A stretch of DNA of 64,000 bases from the NCBI GenBank assembly GCA_003342815.1, contig PTEX01000147.1, positions 248,001 through 312,000 of the forward strand. Direction: 5' to 3'. Of the stretch, positions 49,901 to 58,215 are shown one piece after another. Every line of letters begins with the position of its first letter. The stretch's first letter is position 1. The stretch is from Eudromia elegans (lineage: Eukaryota > Chordata > Aves > Tinamiformes > Tinamidae). The notes under the pieces are model-generated. The model did no database searches. It was not told the DNA's origin and saw nothing but the letters and a program-made list of their open reading frames with translations. Position numbers and translations under genes: made by a program.

Positions 49901-52351
49901 CCTTTGGAGATGCTGGAAAGCAGTCTAGCAGCTAAATCTTCTGAGGGGTCAGTACTCCAATACAGAAATTATGATCTCAGGAGAGAAAAAATGCTTTGTT
50001 TATGTCCAGTTCTATGCAAAAACCCCTCCCACAAACAAAACAAGAACAGCCAAAACAAATTAAGATGAATGGTTGTCACTGACTTCACAGATTAGAAGTT
50101 ACGTTTGTAAGGATCACTGAGTGCTGAAATAGTGTTTCCTGCTAACTGTTGAGGAAGTCTTAATATACAAAGTAAATGGAAAAAGTTAAAGCTGCTTGCT
50201 TTTTTTTTTTTTTTTTTTTTTTATACAACCAGTTTATTATTCTGTACTTGGAACCCTCTTAAGTGACTGCTGTTTCAGAGTTGTGGTCTTTTTGTCTCAT
50301 AGAAGAGTTTTCTGGTTCTTTTCTGTGTGGCTAGATGACAACGAGGGAAGCAGTAGTGACACTGCTCCTCTCTTCCAAATGGCCGGTGACGGAAAGAATA
50401 CAGATGATATCACTATTCCTATGCTCTTCCTCTTCAACAAGGAAGGAAATATCATACTGGATGCAATCCGGGAATATGAGGCTGTAGAGGTGCTCCTTTC
50501 TGATAAAGCAAAAGATAGAGGTAAGTATGAGGTATTAGTGTCCTTTGTTGTTGTTTTTAAATATATACGTGTTTAGCTTCCATGTATGCTATTTGGCACA
50601 GTACAGAATGTATGGTAGTGATTTGTATTGATACCTAAAGGGATAGATGAGTTATTTGGTAAGTTTAGCTTTCAGTTTGACATTAGTATTAACTTTTCAT
50701 ATAAAGGCCATTATTTGAGATGTCTTTCCCCTGCCACCCCCAAATTTTATTATAAAGGTCCAGAAGTGCTGTTTGTAAGTTAAATGTCACTTGGGCTAAC
50801 AAGACAATACAGCTCTTTGGATTCCTTTTGAATCCTTTTTGTCATAATCTTCTTTGAAGTCCTGTCAGAACAACTTAAGTGTTTTCAGTGTTCCACATTG
50901 TAAATGCCCCTCTCTTAATCAAGCTCCCACGGGACATATTCAGAACCGAAAGGAAAGAGCTGAGTATTTAGTCTAGGTAAGGGAAAGTGGTTATCTCAAG
51001 AAATAAGGCTGCTGAACTCAGAAGTTTGATGGATTTTCTTATATAATACAAGACAATTACAAGTTAATATGCCTCAAATTAAAGTGCTTATGTATGACAG
51101 AGATTTCTAGGTTTTTTTCCTTTTGTAAGCCTTCCTCTGGACCACATTTAAATATTTGTAGTATTGTTTTATTCAAGCAGAGCATGTAGAGAACAAGTCT
51201 CTAGGACACTGGTGACTATGTATATTCTTACATGTATGCAAAGGTGATGACCTGAAGGCTGCAGTGCAGTTTGGTCTTAGCTGCTTAGAGGTTCTTCCTG
51301 TCTATTATATGTGTGGTTGAGCTGTTGTAAGAAAATACTGAGTACAAGCGAGAGCTCTGCCTTTGAGAGTTGGTAATGCGGTTGTGCTTCTTCCCCCTCC
51401 TCGTGCTTTCGTTTGGAATCCCAGCAACGATCTTTAAAGGTAAAACGATTCCAAACTACATTATTGATAGCAGTAAGTATCCTGTATTAAAATATGAAGT
51501 TTTACTGCCCAGAACTCTTGTCCTGTATCCTAGTTACAAGCATCCAGTTCTAAAGAAATCTGACCGGTTAAATCGGAGCTCACGCCAAGTTAATACCTAA
51601 ATCCATGTTTGAGAAATGAATGTTAGTTGCTTTGAATTCAGATATCAGGAGGGAGGCACTTGGGTTTTGACTCTCTTTAATTCACAATTTAGCAAACTAA
51701 CATAATGATGTGTATCAACCATTGCTTTGATGTGGAGTTCTAGTTATGCATCTGGGAGTGCTTTGAAATTCAGCATACACACATGGTGGATGTTAAAGAG
51801 CATTTACTTTGCTCATGAAGGGTTAGTTTCACCCAAAAAGTCTGCACTTCTTTTTAAGATAGTGATCTTGCATATGAAATGCCTATTAAAGTGCTGCTTT
51901 TCTAGCTTATTTCAAAACACATTTTTTTCTTCTCCCTCTTAAAGACTTGGAAATGGACAATATGGACCAGAAATTGTCCGAAAATGATTCCCAGAAGCAG
52001 AGTTCAGAAGAGACTGCGTCAGCATCCCAAGGTGTTGACTTGGCCAGTGAGGAGCCTGAAGGAGGTGACAGCTCTGACCTTGCTGAGCCGGATCCTTTGT
52101 CTCCTGCTCCCGCAGAGAGCGACAGTGTTTCCACCTCAAATCAGGATTCCTACGTCCCTGACACGGAGGCTAGTAGTATTCCCAACCCAGAATGCGCACA
52201 AGCAGATAACCAGCCTCAGGAACAGAAAACTGACACAGAGTCAGACTCCAAAGCTAACTGGGATAATAAAGTCCCACCTATGGAATCCATATTAGCAGAC
52301 TGGAATGAAGATATAGAAGCATTTGAAATGATGGAAAAGGATGAACTATGA
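27515..52351 (+). CDS. EDEM3: EDEM3, ER degradation-enhancing alpha-mannosidase-like protein 3 (complete, 20 exons)
   Basis: ER-lumenal GH47 alpha-1,2-mannosidase that trims N-glycans of misfolded glycoproteins and directs them to ERAD. The 20 exons join in continuous phase to 933 residues, against 932 in human from memory. Order: signal/anchor hydrophobic segment (residues ~22-39), GH47 domain (~50-500), linker, protease-associated domain (~660-790), acidic Ser-rich tail, and C-terminal KDEL for ER retrieval. Catalytic residues by family: Glu147 in [12 protein letters not shown], probably Asp294 in [12 protein letters not shown] and Glu406 in LRPEFAES; Thr492 in FTTEAHLLP is the likely calcium ligand. 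The start at 27515 has gccgccgcc before ATG. EDEM1 and EDEM2 lack the PA domain plus KDEL combination. NIBAN1 precedes it in the same direction; C1orf21 converges on it. Confidence 0.97.
27676..29480 (+). other. EDEM3: EDEM3 intron 1
   Basis: It begins GC-rich (end of the CpG island) and becomes AT-rich near 27.8 kb. A poly(T) run lies at about 29262-29279. No exon or named repeat was found. Confidence 0.85.
29481..29526 (+). CDS. EDEM3: EDEM3 exon 2
   Basis: 46-base exon, acceptor tctgttctag, donor gtaagt. It encodes [15 protein letters not shown] (residues 54-69), the start of the GH47 fold. Confidence 0.95.
29527..32116 (+). other. EDEM3: EDEM3 intron 2 (2.6 kb)
   Basis: AT-rich. It contains a (GTTT)n run near 31080-31105 and T-rich tracts. 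No coding or named mobile element was recognised. Confidence 0.8.
32117..32217 (+). CDS. EDEM3: EDEM3 exon 3
   Basis: Acceptor ccctacag, donor gttagt. It encodes [20 protein letters not shown] and DVDDALG (residues 70-103). This is the GH47 N-terminal helix region, nearly invariant among EDEM3 proteins. Confidence 0.96.
32218..34532 (+). other. EDEM3: EDEM3 intron 3 (2.3 kb)
   Basis: It holds a TA dinucleotide run near 32368-32397 and one undetermined base at 33098. Nothing coding was recognised. Confidence 0.8.
34533..34572 (+). CDS. EDEM3: EDEM3 exon 4 (40-nt microexon-like)
   Basis: Acceptor tttatttcatag, donor gtaggt. It encodes [13 protein letters not shown] (residues 103-116), part of the conserved GH47 LIDSLDTL block. 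Confidence 0.96.
34833..34900. repeat. (CT)n followed by 54-base poly(T)
   Basis: CT repeat at 34833-34846, then 54 consecutive T at 34847-34900. It lies in EDEM3 intron 4 (34573-36079), which otherwise shows nothing assigned. The length may be approximate because such runs assemble poorly. Confidence 0.95.
36080..36192 (+). CDS. EDEM3: EDEM3 exon 5 (catalytic Glu147)
   Basis: Acceptor tttttctag, donor gtgagt. Residues 117-154 include an N-glycosylation sequon (NRT, 119-121) and [11 protein letters not shown]. Glu147 in that motif is the GH47 acid residue whose mutation inactivates mammalian EDEM3. Confidence 0.97.
36518..36660 (-). mobile_element. CR1 LINE fragment (reverse, diverged)
   Basis: ggttgaaaggtgtctctgaa, gtctaattatctgctgaaag and caggatcagagtaggct follow in the order of the complement of an avian CR1 3' end (ggttggaagggacct, agtccaaccctctgctcaaagcagggtca). 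It lies in EDEM3 intron 5 (36193-36885). Confidence 0.7.
36886..37039 (+). CDS. EDEM3: EDEM3 exon 6
   Basis: Acceptor ttctcttag, donor gtaagt. Residues 154-205: [37 protein letters not shown] and LPYPR, classic GH47 motifs. The sequon NTT is visible. The following intron (37040-37706) shows nothing notable. Confidence 0.97.
37707..37841 (+). CDS. EDEM3: EDEM3 exon 7
   Basis: Acceptor ttctctag, donor gtttgc, 45 codons (residues 206-250): [42 protein letters not shown]47 core. Confidence 0.97.
37992..38055 (-). mobile_element. MIR-like SINE fragment (ancient)
   Basis: acttttacagattaggaagc, ctgggcagagggactttatg and acttgcctaagatcatacag align in order with the complement of the MIR core (ttttacagatgaggaaactg, aggcacagagaggttaagtg, acttgcccaaggtcacacag). 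It lies in EDEM3 intron 7 (37842-38315). Confidence 0.6.
38316..38421 (+). CDS. EDEM3: EDEM3 exon 8
   Basis: Acceptor tctgttgcag, donor gtacgt. Residues 251-286: [19 protein letters not shown] and [12 protein letters not shown]. The following intron (38422-38967) holds nothing assigned. Confidence 0.97.
38968..39065 (+). CDS. EDEM3: EDEM3 exon 9 (probable catalytic Asp294)
   Basis: Acceptor ctgtttctag, donor gtaagt. Residues 286-318: [20 protein letters not shown] and [13 protein letters not shown]. Asp294 in GIDSYYEYL corresponds to the catalytic Asp of class I mannosidases. The 1.3-kb intron 39066-40365 has no recognised element. Confidence 0.97.
40366..40491 (+). CDS. EDEM3: EDEM3 exon 10
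   Basis: Acceptor gatgtttgtcag, donor gtgggt, 42 codons (residues 319-360): [19 protein letters not shown] and [19 protein letters not shown]. The intron 40492-41048 holds nothing assigned. Confidence 0.97.
41049..41132 (+). CDS. EDEM3: EDEM3 exon 11
   Basis: Acceptor ttattttag, donor gtatgt, 28 codons (residues 361-388): [20 protein letters not shown] and KKHNFLPE. The 1.0-kb intron 41133-42140 is AT-rich without assigned features. Confidence 0.97.
42141..42224 (+). CDS. EDEM3: EDEM3 exon 12 (probable catalytic Glu406)
   Basis: Acceptor ccatcctcag, donor gtaaga, 28 codons (residues 389-416): [20 protein letters not shown]. Glu406 in RPEFAES corresponds to the general-base Glu of GH47. The following intron has a poly(T) stretch at about 42340-42360 and an N at 42374. 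Confidence 0.97.
42802..42926 (+). CDS. EDEM3: EDEM3 exon 13
   Basis: The acceptor tttttttaaatag has a long T tract; donor gtaaga. Residues 417-458: [19 protein letters not shown] and [15 protein letters not shown]. The intron 42927-43431 has nothing assigned. Confidence 0.97.
43432..43597 (+). CDS. EDEM3: EDEM3 exon 14 (calcium-site Thr492)
   Basis: Acceptor ctgttctatag, donor gtaagt. Residues 458-513: [20 protein letters not shown] and [18 protein letters not shown]. The TTEAH motif closes the GH47 barrel; its Thr coordinates calcium in the family. Confidence 0.97.
43598..45693 (+). other. EDEM3: EDEM3 intron 14 (2.1 kb)
   Basis: AT-rich intron. A short direct repeat (ttaaaagct units) lies at about 43627-43655. 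No exon or named transposon was recognised. Confidence 0.8.
45694..45848 (+). CDS. EDEM3: EDEM3 exon 15
   Basis: Acceptor tctttcatttcag, donor gtaaga. Residues 514-565: [37 protein letters not shown]. The intron 45849-46645 has nothing assigned. Confidence 0.97.
46646..46799 (+). CDS. EDEM3: EDEM3 exon 16
   Basis: Acceptor ttttttggcag, donor gtaagg. Residues 565-616: [20 protein letters not shown] and [19 protein letters not shown]. This is the linker between the GH47 and PA domains. Confidence 0.97.
47911..48005. repeat. (TG)n then (TCTCTCCC)n microsatellite, left flank of gap
   Basis: TG dinucleotides at 47911-47927, then period-8 TCTCTCCC from about 47934 to 48005, where the Ns begin. 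The strand is pure pyrimidine (pure purine on the other). Confidence 0.97.
48006..48840. other. assembly gap (835 N)
   Basis: An unbroken N run. Both flanks are the same pyrimidine array (the right flank is tctccctc at 48841-48848), so the missing sequence is most simply more of that array. The true length is unknown. Confidence 1.
48861..49055 (+). CDS. EDEM3: EDEM3 exon 17 (start of PA region)
   Basis: Acceptor aactatatag, donor gtatgt, 65 codons (residues 617-681): [39 protein letters not shown], ending SKHKAG. The acceptor lies 12 bases after the end of the microsatellite. The intron 49056-49698 holds nothing assigned. Confidence 0.95.
49699..49864 (+). CDS. EDEM3: EDEM3 exon 18 (PA domain)
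   Basis: Acceptor ccccaaacag, donor gtaata. Residues 682-737: [63 protein letters not shown] is the hallmark of protease-associated domains. The intron 49865-50334 has a poly(T) run at about 50202-50222. Confidence 0.97.
50335..50520 (+). CDS. EDEM3: EDEM3 exon 19 (end of PA domain)
   Basis: Acceptor tgtgtggctag, donor gtaagt. Residues 737-799: [51 protein letters not shown]. It ends with one base of a split codon, so skipping or inserting a downstream cassette must keep phase 1. Confidence 0.97.
51425..51472 (+). CDS. EDEM3: candidate EDEM3 cassette exon, 48 nt (16 residues)
   Basis: It lies in intron 19 (50521-51944). The acceptor has a long pyrimidine tract (ttcttccccctcctcgtgct ... cccag) and the donor is gtaagt. 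The exon is 48 bases, keeps phase 1 on both sides and has no stop: inclusion replaces one Asp by [17 protein letters not shown]. It lies between the PA domain and the acidic tail. I do not have it in the remembered reference isoform. Confidence 0.55.
51945..52351 (+). CDS. EDEM3: EDEM3 exon 20 (acidic tail and KDEL)
   Basis: Acceptor ctcccctcttaaag-like (ctccctcttaaag), stop TGA at 52349-52351. Residues 799-933: acidic Ser/Gln-rich low-complexity tail, then the conserved [19 protein letters not shown] and EL, giving KDEL for retrieval from the Golgi. Confidence 0.97.
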
Positions 52352-54130
52352 CTTGTAATAATAACTTATTTGTTAGTAAACACATGGAGAACTCTTTTGG
52401 TAGATGAGAGGCCCTGATATCAGCAAACTAGGAAACATATTCAGTATTGTGATGAGCAGACAGGCTTCACCTGGAAAATACCTTAGAAATCCAGCACATG
52501 CTCTTTGTTTCATTTTTTCCTGTTTAAAAATGGGAATGTGCAATCGAAGCAGTCGTGTGGCTCCATTGCATGGTGCTGTATCCCAGCAGGAGGCTCCATC
52601 GAGAGCAAACCCGACTTCTGTGTTCCTGGCTCCGAGAGCCTGTTCTCCTGTGGCCTCTGGAAGGCAGAAGTTGAGCACGGTGGCGTTCCCATATCACTTA
52701 GCGGTGATCGGGGAGAGCACGCGGAGGCAGAAGGTCAGTCCCTGGTTTTGTTGTAGTGAAGGTGCCACCTTGCTGATCTCGAATTAAAAGCCTTCATGAA
52801 TAGCGACAGGGGAAGTCATATATGTTTCCAGTTGCTGTGTCTTTGAGACACAGCTAGAAGCAATTTGATTTTGTTCCGACATATCATAGTGAGACACAGC
52901 AGTGTTGCTCATCACTCCTACCTGCTGCCCTGGGCGATGATTAAGGTGTCCTGGGAATTTTTCCCCTTCTGCTCCAATTTGAAATTGAGACACTCTAGAA
53001 ACCAAAGGCAGCTGCACTTTGTTAGCAAACTCCTTCCAGGAGACTGAGAGGACTGGACTAATTGGGGGCCCACCAGGTAGAGGTTCACAGCCAAGGACAG
53101 GGGCTTTTCCTTGAGGTTAAGGCAAGGGGACGAGGCAGCCGCTCAGTGCAGGTGTTTTCTTTGGCCTCCAAGGTTGAAAAACCAGTCTACGCTCAGATAC
53201 CGAATTCAGAACCGGTAACGTTCTCTAGAAGGAGACTAAGCAGAATTAGATCAGAGTTAAATCTTCTTTTCCTCCAAGCTCTGTAACAGTCTGCTTGACT
53301 TTGTCATTTCTATGTGCAGCTTCTTTTTGTGTGTTACTTAAGGCAAGGAGCCATAGGGAAATGCAGCAGTTCTGGCCATTGAGTCCATAGTTGGAAGGCC
53401 AGTGACGTGAACTTGAAGAATGTCTGATACTTTACTCTGGGCTTTGGGGGTTCTCTGCAGGTAAGTGTGAGTCCTAATTTGTTATCCCTTTTCTGAAAAA
53501 CGTGTTTTAAATGAGTGGTGGATATTTCAACAGCTGAGAAACAGTTTGACTGTGTCTGAAGAAACTGCCAAAAACTAATGGACTTCATTTATATAAACTG
53601 CTTTTAGTGAATTATGATTCAAAGGATTGTTTTATATTAAAGAATAAATTAACACTGCCTGTATGCTGCACCAGGCTAAAAAAAAATGAAGGTTTATATT
53701 AATCTTTACAATAAGGAAAAAGCCCCAGTCGGAAGCGCACCTTGGTTTAGCTGGCGGAGTCGCGTGTGCTGGACGCGCCGCGGTTCGTTCCTGCAGCCGT
53801 CCCGTAGGCGTTGTGTACAACATCGGTGTGCAGGGTGAGCGTGGGCAGGGCCGGGCTCGCGCTGCCGACGCGCGTGCCCCCCGCCGCGGGCGTTCGGGGC
53901 TGCCGCCGTGCACGGGCCCCTCCTGAGCGCGACCCGCGCTCCGAGCGGTGCCCGTCACCCGAGCGGTGGCTCCAGGGGAGGACACGGAGCCGTGGCGGCA
54001 TGGCGAGCAAGTGCCCTGCAGAACGAGCTAGCTTTCATGTGCGGTTGTGATCCCTTTGCACAAACAGCTGTAGGGAGGGTTGAGCTGAATGAGTTTAAAG
54101 CAGCTGAGCTTTTTCAGTTGAAAGGGTCTT

Positions 54131-54184
54131 TTATTTATATATAAATATATATAAATATATTTTATATATATTATATATATATTG
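54131..54184. repeat. TA-rich low-complexity block
   Basis: Almost pure A/T with repeated tatataaatatata units. In RNA it would fold back on itself as an AU hairpin. It lies between two GC-rich islets in the EDEM3 3'UTR. Confidence 0.9.
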
Positions 54185-55505
54185 TTTTATGTCAGGTTAT
54201 TCGCGTAAGGAATTTGGTGACACGAGCCTCCAAAGTGTCCTTGGAGCCCCTGGCCTTGGTCCCCGCTTTTCCCGGGTTGCTCCTTGCGGCAGCAGCTGCT
54301 CTTTGGTGCCTGGGGCAGCTCTCTGGCCCTTGGGCCCTTTGGCGCAGGCTGCATCCTCCTGTTTGCTGGTTCCCTGCAGGAAAACGGTTCCTTCGGGTGT
54401 AGAGATCCTCCAGTCCGGATGTTAAGACTGTCAATGTAACAGCTAAAGCTTTTGTTTTAATCTTGGGAAAATTTATGTTTAGAGATAAAGCTCCTCAGAA
54501 AGATGAGCTTTCCCGGCCACCGCAAACTCCCCTCTATTTCCCCACTGCTTTGCATCGGCGTCTCGATGAAGCAGGAGCCGTTTCCTCAGTGATTTTTCTC
54601 AAGAGCCCCCGGGTTTGGCGTGGGTCTTGCAGCGTGGGCGCCCTACCTCAGCTAAATGCCATCCCTGTTGCTGCTCAAGGGTGTTTTATTTTGCCTTCCG
54701 AAACTATCATGAGAGCCATAGCCATGTTTTGAGTGGGGTTTACATTTGTTTACAGAACCAAATCAGGAATAGTTGAGCTTTGGGGAAAGAATAATAAATT
54801 AGGGGGACAGATTTATTCAGGTTGTTTTGTTTGTTTCACTTTGTGATTCCTCGTGAGGAAATAGATTTTAGTTAACCTTGTCCTATCGTTCTGAAGCGGA
54901 GACTTCTGTCAGCGCCGTCATAAAAAGGCAAAAAGAATGTATTAATCTTCATCGGTGGAGAAGGGAATGAGATTGTTCTGCAGGCTCTTGGGCGCCTGCC
55001 CCACGGTTATCCCTCCTGCGTCCTCGGGTTGTCGCCTCTGCGTTTGCGTGTGGCGCACGGGCAGCGCACACACGAGGGGAGCAGCCCTCGCTCGGTGCCC
55101 TCGCATTGCCACCGGCCCCCCGCCTGCCCCGTGCCGCCGGAGGAACGTTCTCCATTAGTTTACACGGGCGGTTCTTAACGAAGCTCCCGACGAGCCCGGC
55201 TGCGTTTCCCTCGCGCTGCCGCAGCCGCCGCGTCGCGCCGGGCCAGGCCGGGGCAGCGGGCGCGAGAGGCGTCAGTCAAACGGAGAGAAAAAATAACATT
55301 CTGTGAATGAAATATTGTATGTGCAGATTTTATAAGATTTTTTTTTTTTTAAGCCAGCCCAATTTACAGCCGTATATTTTCTTATGAAAGATGTTCTAAT
55401 AGCAGGTGCTGTAACACTATCGGTGGGTTTTACTGTCTGGTGATAAGTGTATACAATATTTCTTAAGGGCAACTACGTACTGTGATGTAAAAGTCTGGGC
55501 TAAAG

Positions 55506-55513
55506 TGTATATA
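55506..55513 (+). promoter_or_regulatory. EDEM3: Pumilio-type site TGTATATA
   Basis: Exact match to UGUANAUA, 49 bases before the distal poly(A) hexamer. Confidence 0.5.
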
Positions 55514-55518
55514 ATCTG

Positions 55519-55526
55519 TGTACATA
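55519..55526 (+). promoter_or_regulatory. EDEM3: Pumilio-type site TGTACATA
   Basis: Exact match to UGUANAUA, 5 bases after the previous site. Confidence 0.5.
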
Positions 55527-55561
55527 ATTGTGTACTTGATTATAATTGATTGTAAAGATTT

Positions 55562-55567
55562 AATAAA
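55562..55567 (+). terminator. EDEM3: EDEM3 distal poly(A) signal AATAAA
   Basis: gatttaataaaatgtaaata; the sequence downstream turns GC-rich and intergenic. Cleavage is expected around 55580-55590. Confidence 0.6.
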
Positions 55568-55568
55568 A

Positions 55569-55576
55569 TGTAAATA
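55569..55576 (+). promoter_or_regulatory. EDEM3: Pumilio-type site TGTAAATA
   Basis: Third exact UGUANAUA within 71 bases, directly after the poly(A) hexamer. It is in the mRNA only if cleavage is at or beyond about 55577. Confidence 0.4.
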
Positions 55577-55589
55577 TTCTGGTCACGCT

Positions 55590-57470
55590 GCTCTGAATTG
55601 ACAGTAACTTCTGCTGGGGGAGAAGGGGGAGCTGCCTGTGGGGCCCCACATCCCCAATGCACCCCGCTCCCCTACCTTTCTGGGATGGCAGCTCTTCAGC
55701 CACGGGCCTTCATTTCCATGGGGTTGTATTTCACTTCCCCTATAGCTTTTGTGGTGTTGCTTTGTTTTTCCCCCTTTGGGGCTAGGGCTAAGGAAATGCC
55801 TCGTGCTCCATGAAGGTGCAGGAGCAGCAGCTTTGGGGCTTCCCTCACGCCTTTTTGAGAGCCAATTCCTCAGTGTTCTGAGCAGAAAGTCCTGGCAGCC
55901 TCACCATGGGATTAAGGGGTGTCAGGAATTAAGGGCTCAGAGCACTTGGGACAGGGACGGGTACCGGATGCCTTGCAGGGCTTCGGCAGCCCCTTGCCCT
56001 GCGGGAGCGATGCCGGGAGGCCCCTGAGGAGAGGGGCTGCTGGAAGCGCCTGTTCCCCACAGCGATTTCATCAGCTGCTGGAGCTGCCCCTGCTCCCTCT
56101 GCCCATGGGGGTCTTGGGCTGCTCCTTGCCCGGGGCTTCCCACCTTCATGCTGGGCCTGGCGTGGAGCTGCAGGCGGCCCCGCACGTGGGGGTGACGTGG
56201 CCGCTATTGTGGGCGGCTGCTCCCCCGGCCTGGTGAAGGAGCGCGGCGCCCTGTGACTCACTGGGGGTTATTAATAGGCACAAGAAATCAGGATGCCAGG
56301 AAGGCCTGCGCATGCCCTGCCCAGTCCCCACGGCACCGCACGCGGGAGCTGCTGCTCTCGCCAGCTCTTCGGGGCAGAGAGGGCAGATTTCCTTCCTTGG
56401 GCCCTCCCGAGCTAAAACGAACAAAACAAAACGGTTTGAAGGCAACGACACAGCAAACATCCCCGTGTTCCCCCTTGCCAAGCTCGGCTGCGTCAGGCTC
56501 CGCTTCGTTCTGCTGAGCGTGGGATCCTGCGAGCGCTGGGTCTCGGAATGTGGGTTTTGCTTCAGCAGCTGCCCAGGTTCCCAGCTGCTTGGCCTCGATT
56601 TCTCCTCCCCAAACAACCTCCTTCCTGGCCCCCGCAGCCCCAGCCTCCTCGTCTCCCTTTCCTATGACAGTCCCACATGCGAACTGAAATCTTATTGAAA
56701 AGAGAGATCTTTTTCTCGGCAGGATAGGAGAGACTCACAGTTTTAAGCACTTCAAATGAACTAGCAGTAAGGTGGTGGAGGTAGGAAAGTCAGCGTGTTG
56801 TATTCGCTTTCCCTTCAGGAAGCCCCACACAAGCACCTTGTCCCGCAAGTGTCTGAAAACGGCTCATGGGAGGATTCGCTCCATCACCTGTCCAGGGATG
56901 GAGGGTCTGTATGGGGAAATCTGCAGATGAGATCTTTATCGCTGAGGAAGCCAAGTCTGTGCTGAGAGGAAGGACCCGAATCCCATCATCCCTCAATGGT
57001 CTTTAGTCTGCAAAGCACCTTTGGGAGAAGGTTTTGGGGAGGAAGCCCCAGACTATTTATTACTTAAACTGCTCAAATAAGCCATCTGCTTGAGCAAAAT
57101 GTATGGGGAAAAAGCCAGACACGTGCAAGAGGCCACCATGACCCCATCAATGACCTGGTGACAGATCAGGCACTTCCTCAGCACTGAGAAACCAGGACAG
57201 CCCAAGAGGACGACGAGGCAGGGAAAAGCAAGAAAGCCTCAAGGAATTCATACTGTAGCAGAGCAGGGAGAAGGTAACGAGCTCCTTTAAAAGAAATAAG
57301 TTCCTTTAAAAGAAATAAGCTCCATCGCACANGTGAGATACCCCGCGTCAGCTCAGAGCTGCTTCAAGATACCCAACCCAGGGAGACAAAACCATGGGGG
57401 CTGCTGTTGCCTCCCCTCTCCTCAAACCCCTACAGCACCGTGTTGGATGAATGGCAAGACCAGGCTACAT
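55590..57470. other. intergenic region between convergent EDEM3 and C1orf21
   Basis: GC-moderate, partly CpG-rich between 55.95 and 56.35 kb. Open frames up to about 156 codons occur on both strands, but none resembles a known protein and none has paired splice sites. It contains a direct repeat at 57282-57322. Confidence 0.6.
57282..57322. repeat. two-copy direct repeat, ~20-bp unit
   Basis: tcctttaaaagaaataag occurs twice in succession, separated by one or two bases. Confidence 0.9.
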
Positions 57471-57474
57471 TAAA

Positions 57475-58176
57475 AACAGTAAAATGTTTATTTTCTTAGA
57501 AAAAAAGAGATTCAAAATGATTGTGATCACACTCCCGTTCGTGCTCAGCAAAGCCAATACTGCAAGCTTAGTCCTCGATTAAGATGCCTAGTAAATGAAA
57601 ACTCTTTTCCTCTTGATAGACAGAGCCCTGCAGCCTGCGTCACGTCCAGCAGTGCGGGGGTGACCTGCTTTCCATGGACACCGGCTGCGCCGCCTCTTCC
57701 CAGCGGAGACACAAGGCTGGCCATGGCAAAACATCCCATCTCCAAAGCTTGAAATCACCAGCATTAAGCAGCACTCCAGCCTGTACGGGCTCACAGGCAG
57801 CCTGAAGAAGGCCGAGCAGTCGCTCACAGGCGGCTGACATGACACGACCCCGTTCGCTAGAAAACCGGCCCGGAGCCCCCAAAAAAATCAACGTGGTCTT
57901 TCAGATCAACCTTAAGGATTCACTGCGTGTCTGGACACGGAAAAAAGTGGAAAGTTGCGACGAGTTTTAACTAGCAGCAACGGAAACGGTCCCACACGAG
58001 TCCTTGGCGGGATTCCTCGTCTGCCATTAAGAAACACTGGGACTGAATGGAGCGTACAATGCGGAGATGATCTTCTGGCGGGATGGAGCGCGGCGCGCCC
58101 GGGCGGCGCCCCCGGCCCTCGCCGGGGCTGTACTCTATTTACACAGCAGTGCTCCTGCTTCGCCGCCGCGCTCGCA
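57475..58176 (-). other. C1orf21: C1orf21 3'UTR (minimum extent)
   Basis: Non-coding continuation of the last exon to the first reverse AATAAA. The half near the stop codon is CpG-rich. Confidence 0.5.
57487..57492 (-). terminator. C1orf21: C1orf21 poly(A) signal candidate (AATAAA on - strand)
   Basis: TTTATT on the + strand, 0.7 kb after the C1orf21 stop. Another reverse hexamer lies near 57055. Mammalian C1orf21 has a long 3'UTR, so longer forms are possible. Confidence 0.45.
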
Positions 58177-58215
58177 CTATGTGACGTCCTCCTCTTCTGA
58201 ACAATAGTCTCGACC
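58177..58215 (-). CDS. C1orf21: C1orf21 last coding exon
   Basis: Reverse-strand acceptor ctccctccctcaag, then GRDYCSEEEDVT and stop TAG (58177-58179). It sits in a CpG-rich stretch (about 58.0-58.6 kb). Confidence 0.95.
   Translation of the reverse strand, partial: GRDYCSEEEDVT

Larger units (their letters stand above)
52352..55585 (+). other. EDEM3: EDEM3 3'UTR (probable extent)
   Basis: No coding continuation. AATAAA hexamers at about 53641-53646 and 54790-54795 could give shorter forms; the one at 55562 is the last and best placed. The stretch alternates AT-rich sequence with two CpG-rich islets (about 53740-54030 and 54990-55290) and a TA-rich block (54131-54184). Confidence 0.6.

Noticed and set aside
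51370..51600. 76-codon frame around 51.4-51.6 kb as an independent small gene
   Set aside because: Only the 48-nt spliced part fits EDEM3 phase; the rest has no support, so it is kept only as a candidate cassette exon.
56146..56616. 156-codon minus-strand frame between EDEM3 and C1orf21
   Set aside because: No recognisable family, no promoter or poly(A) context, and overlapping frames of similar length on the other strand.
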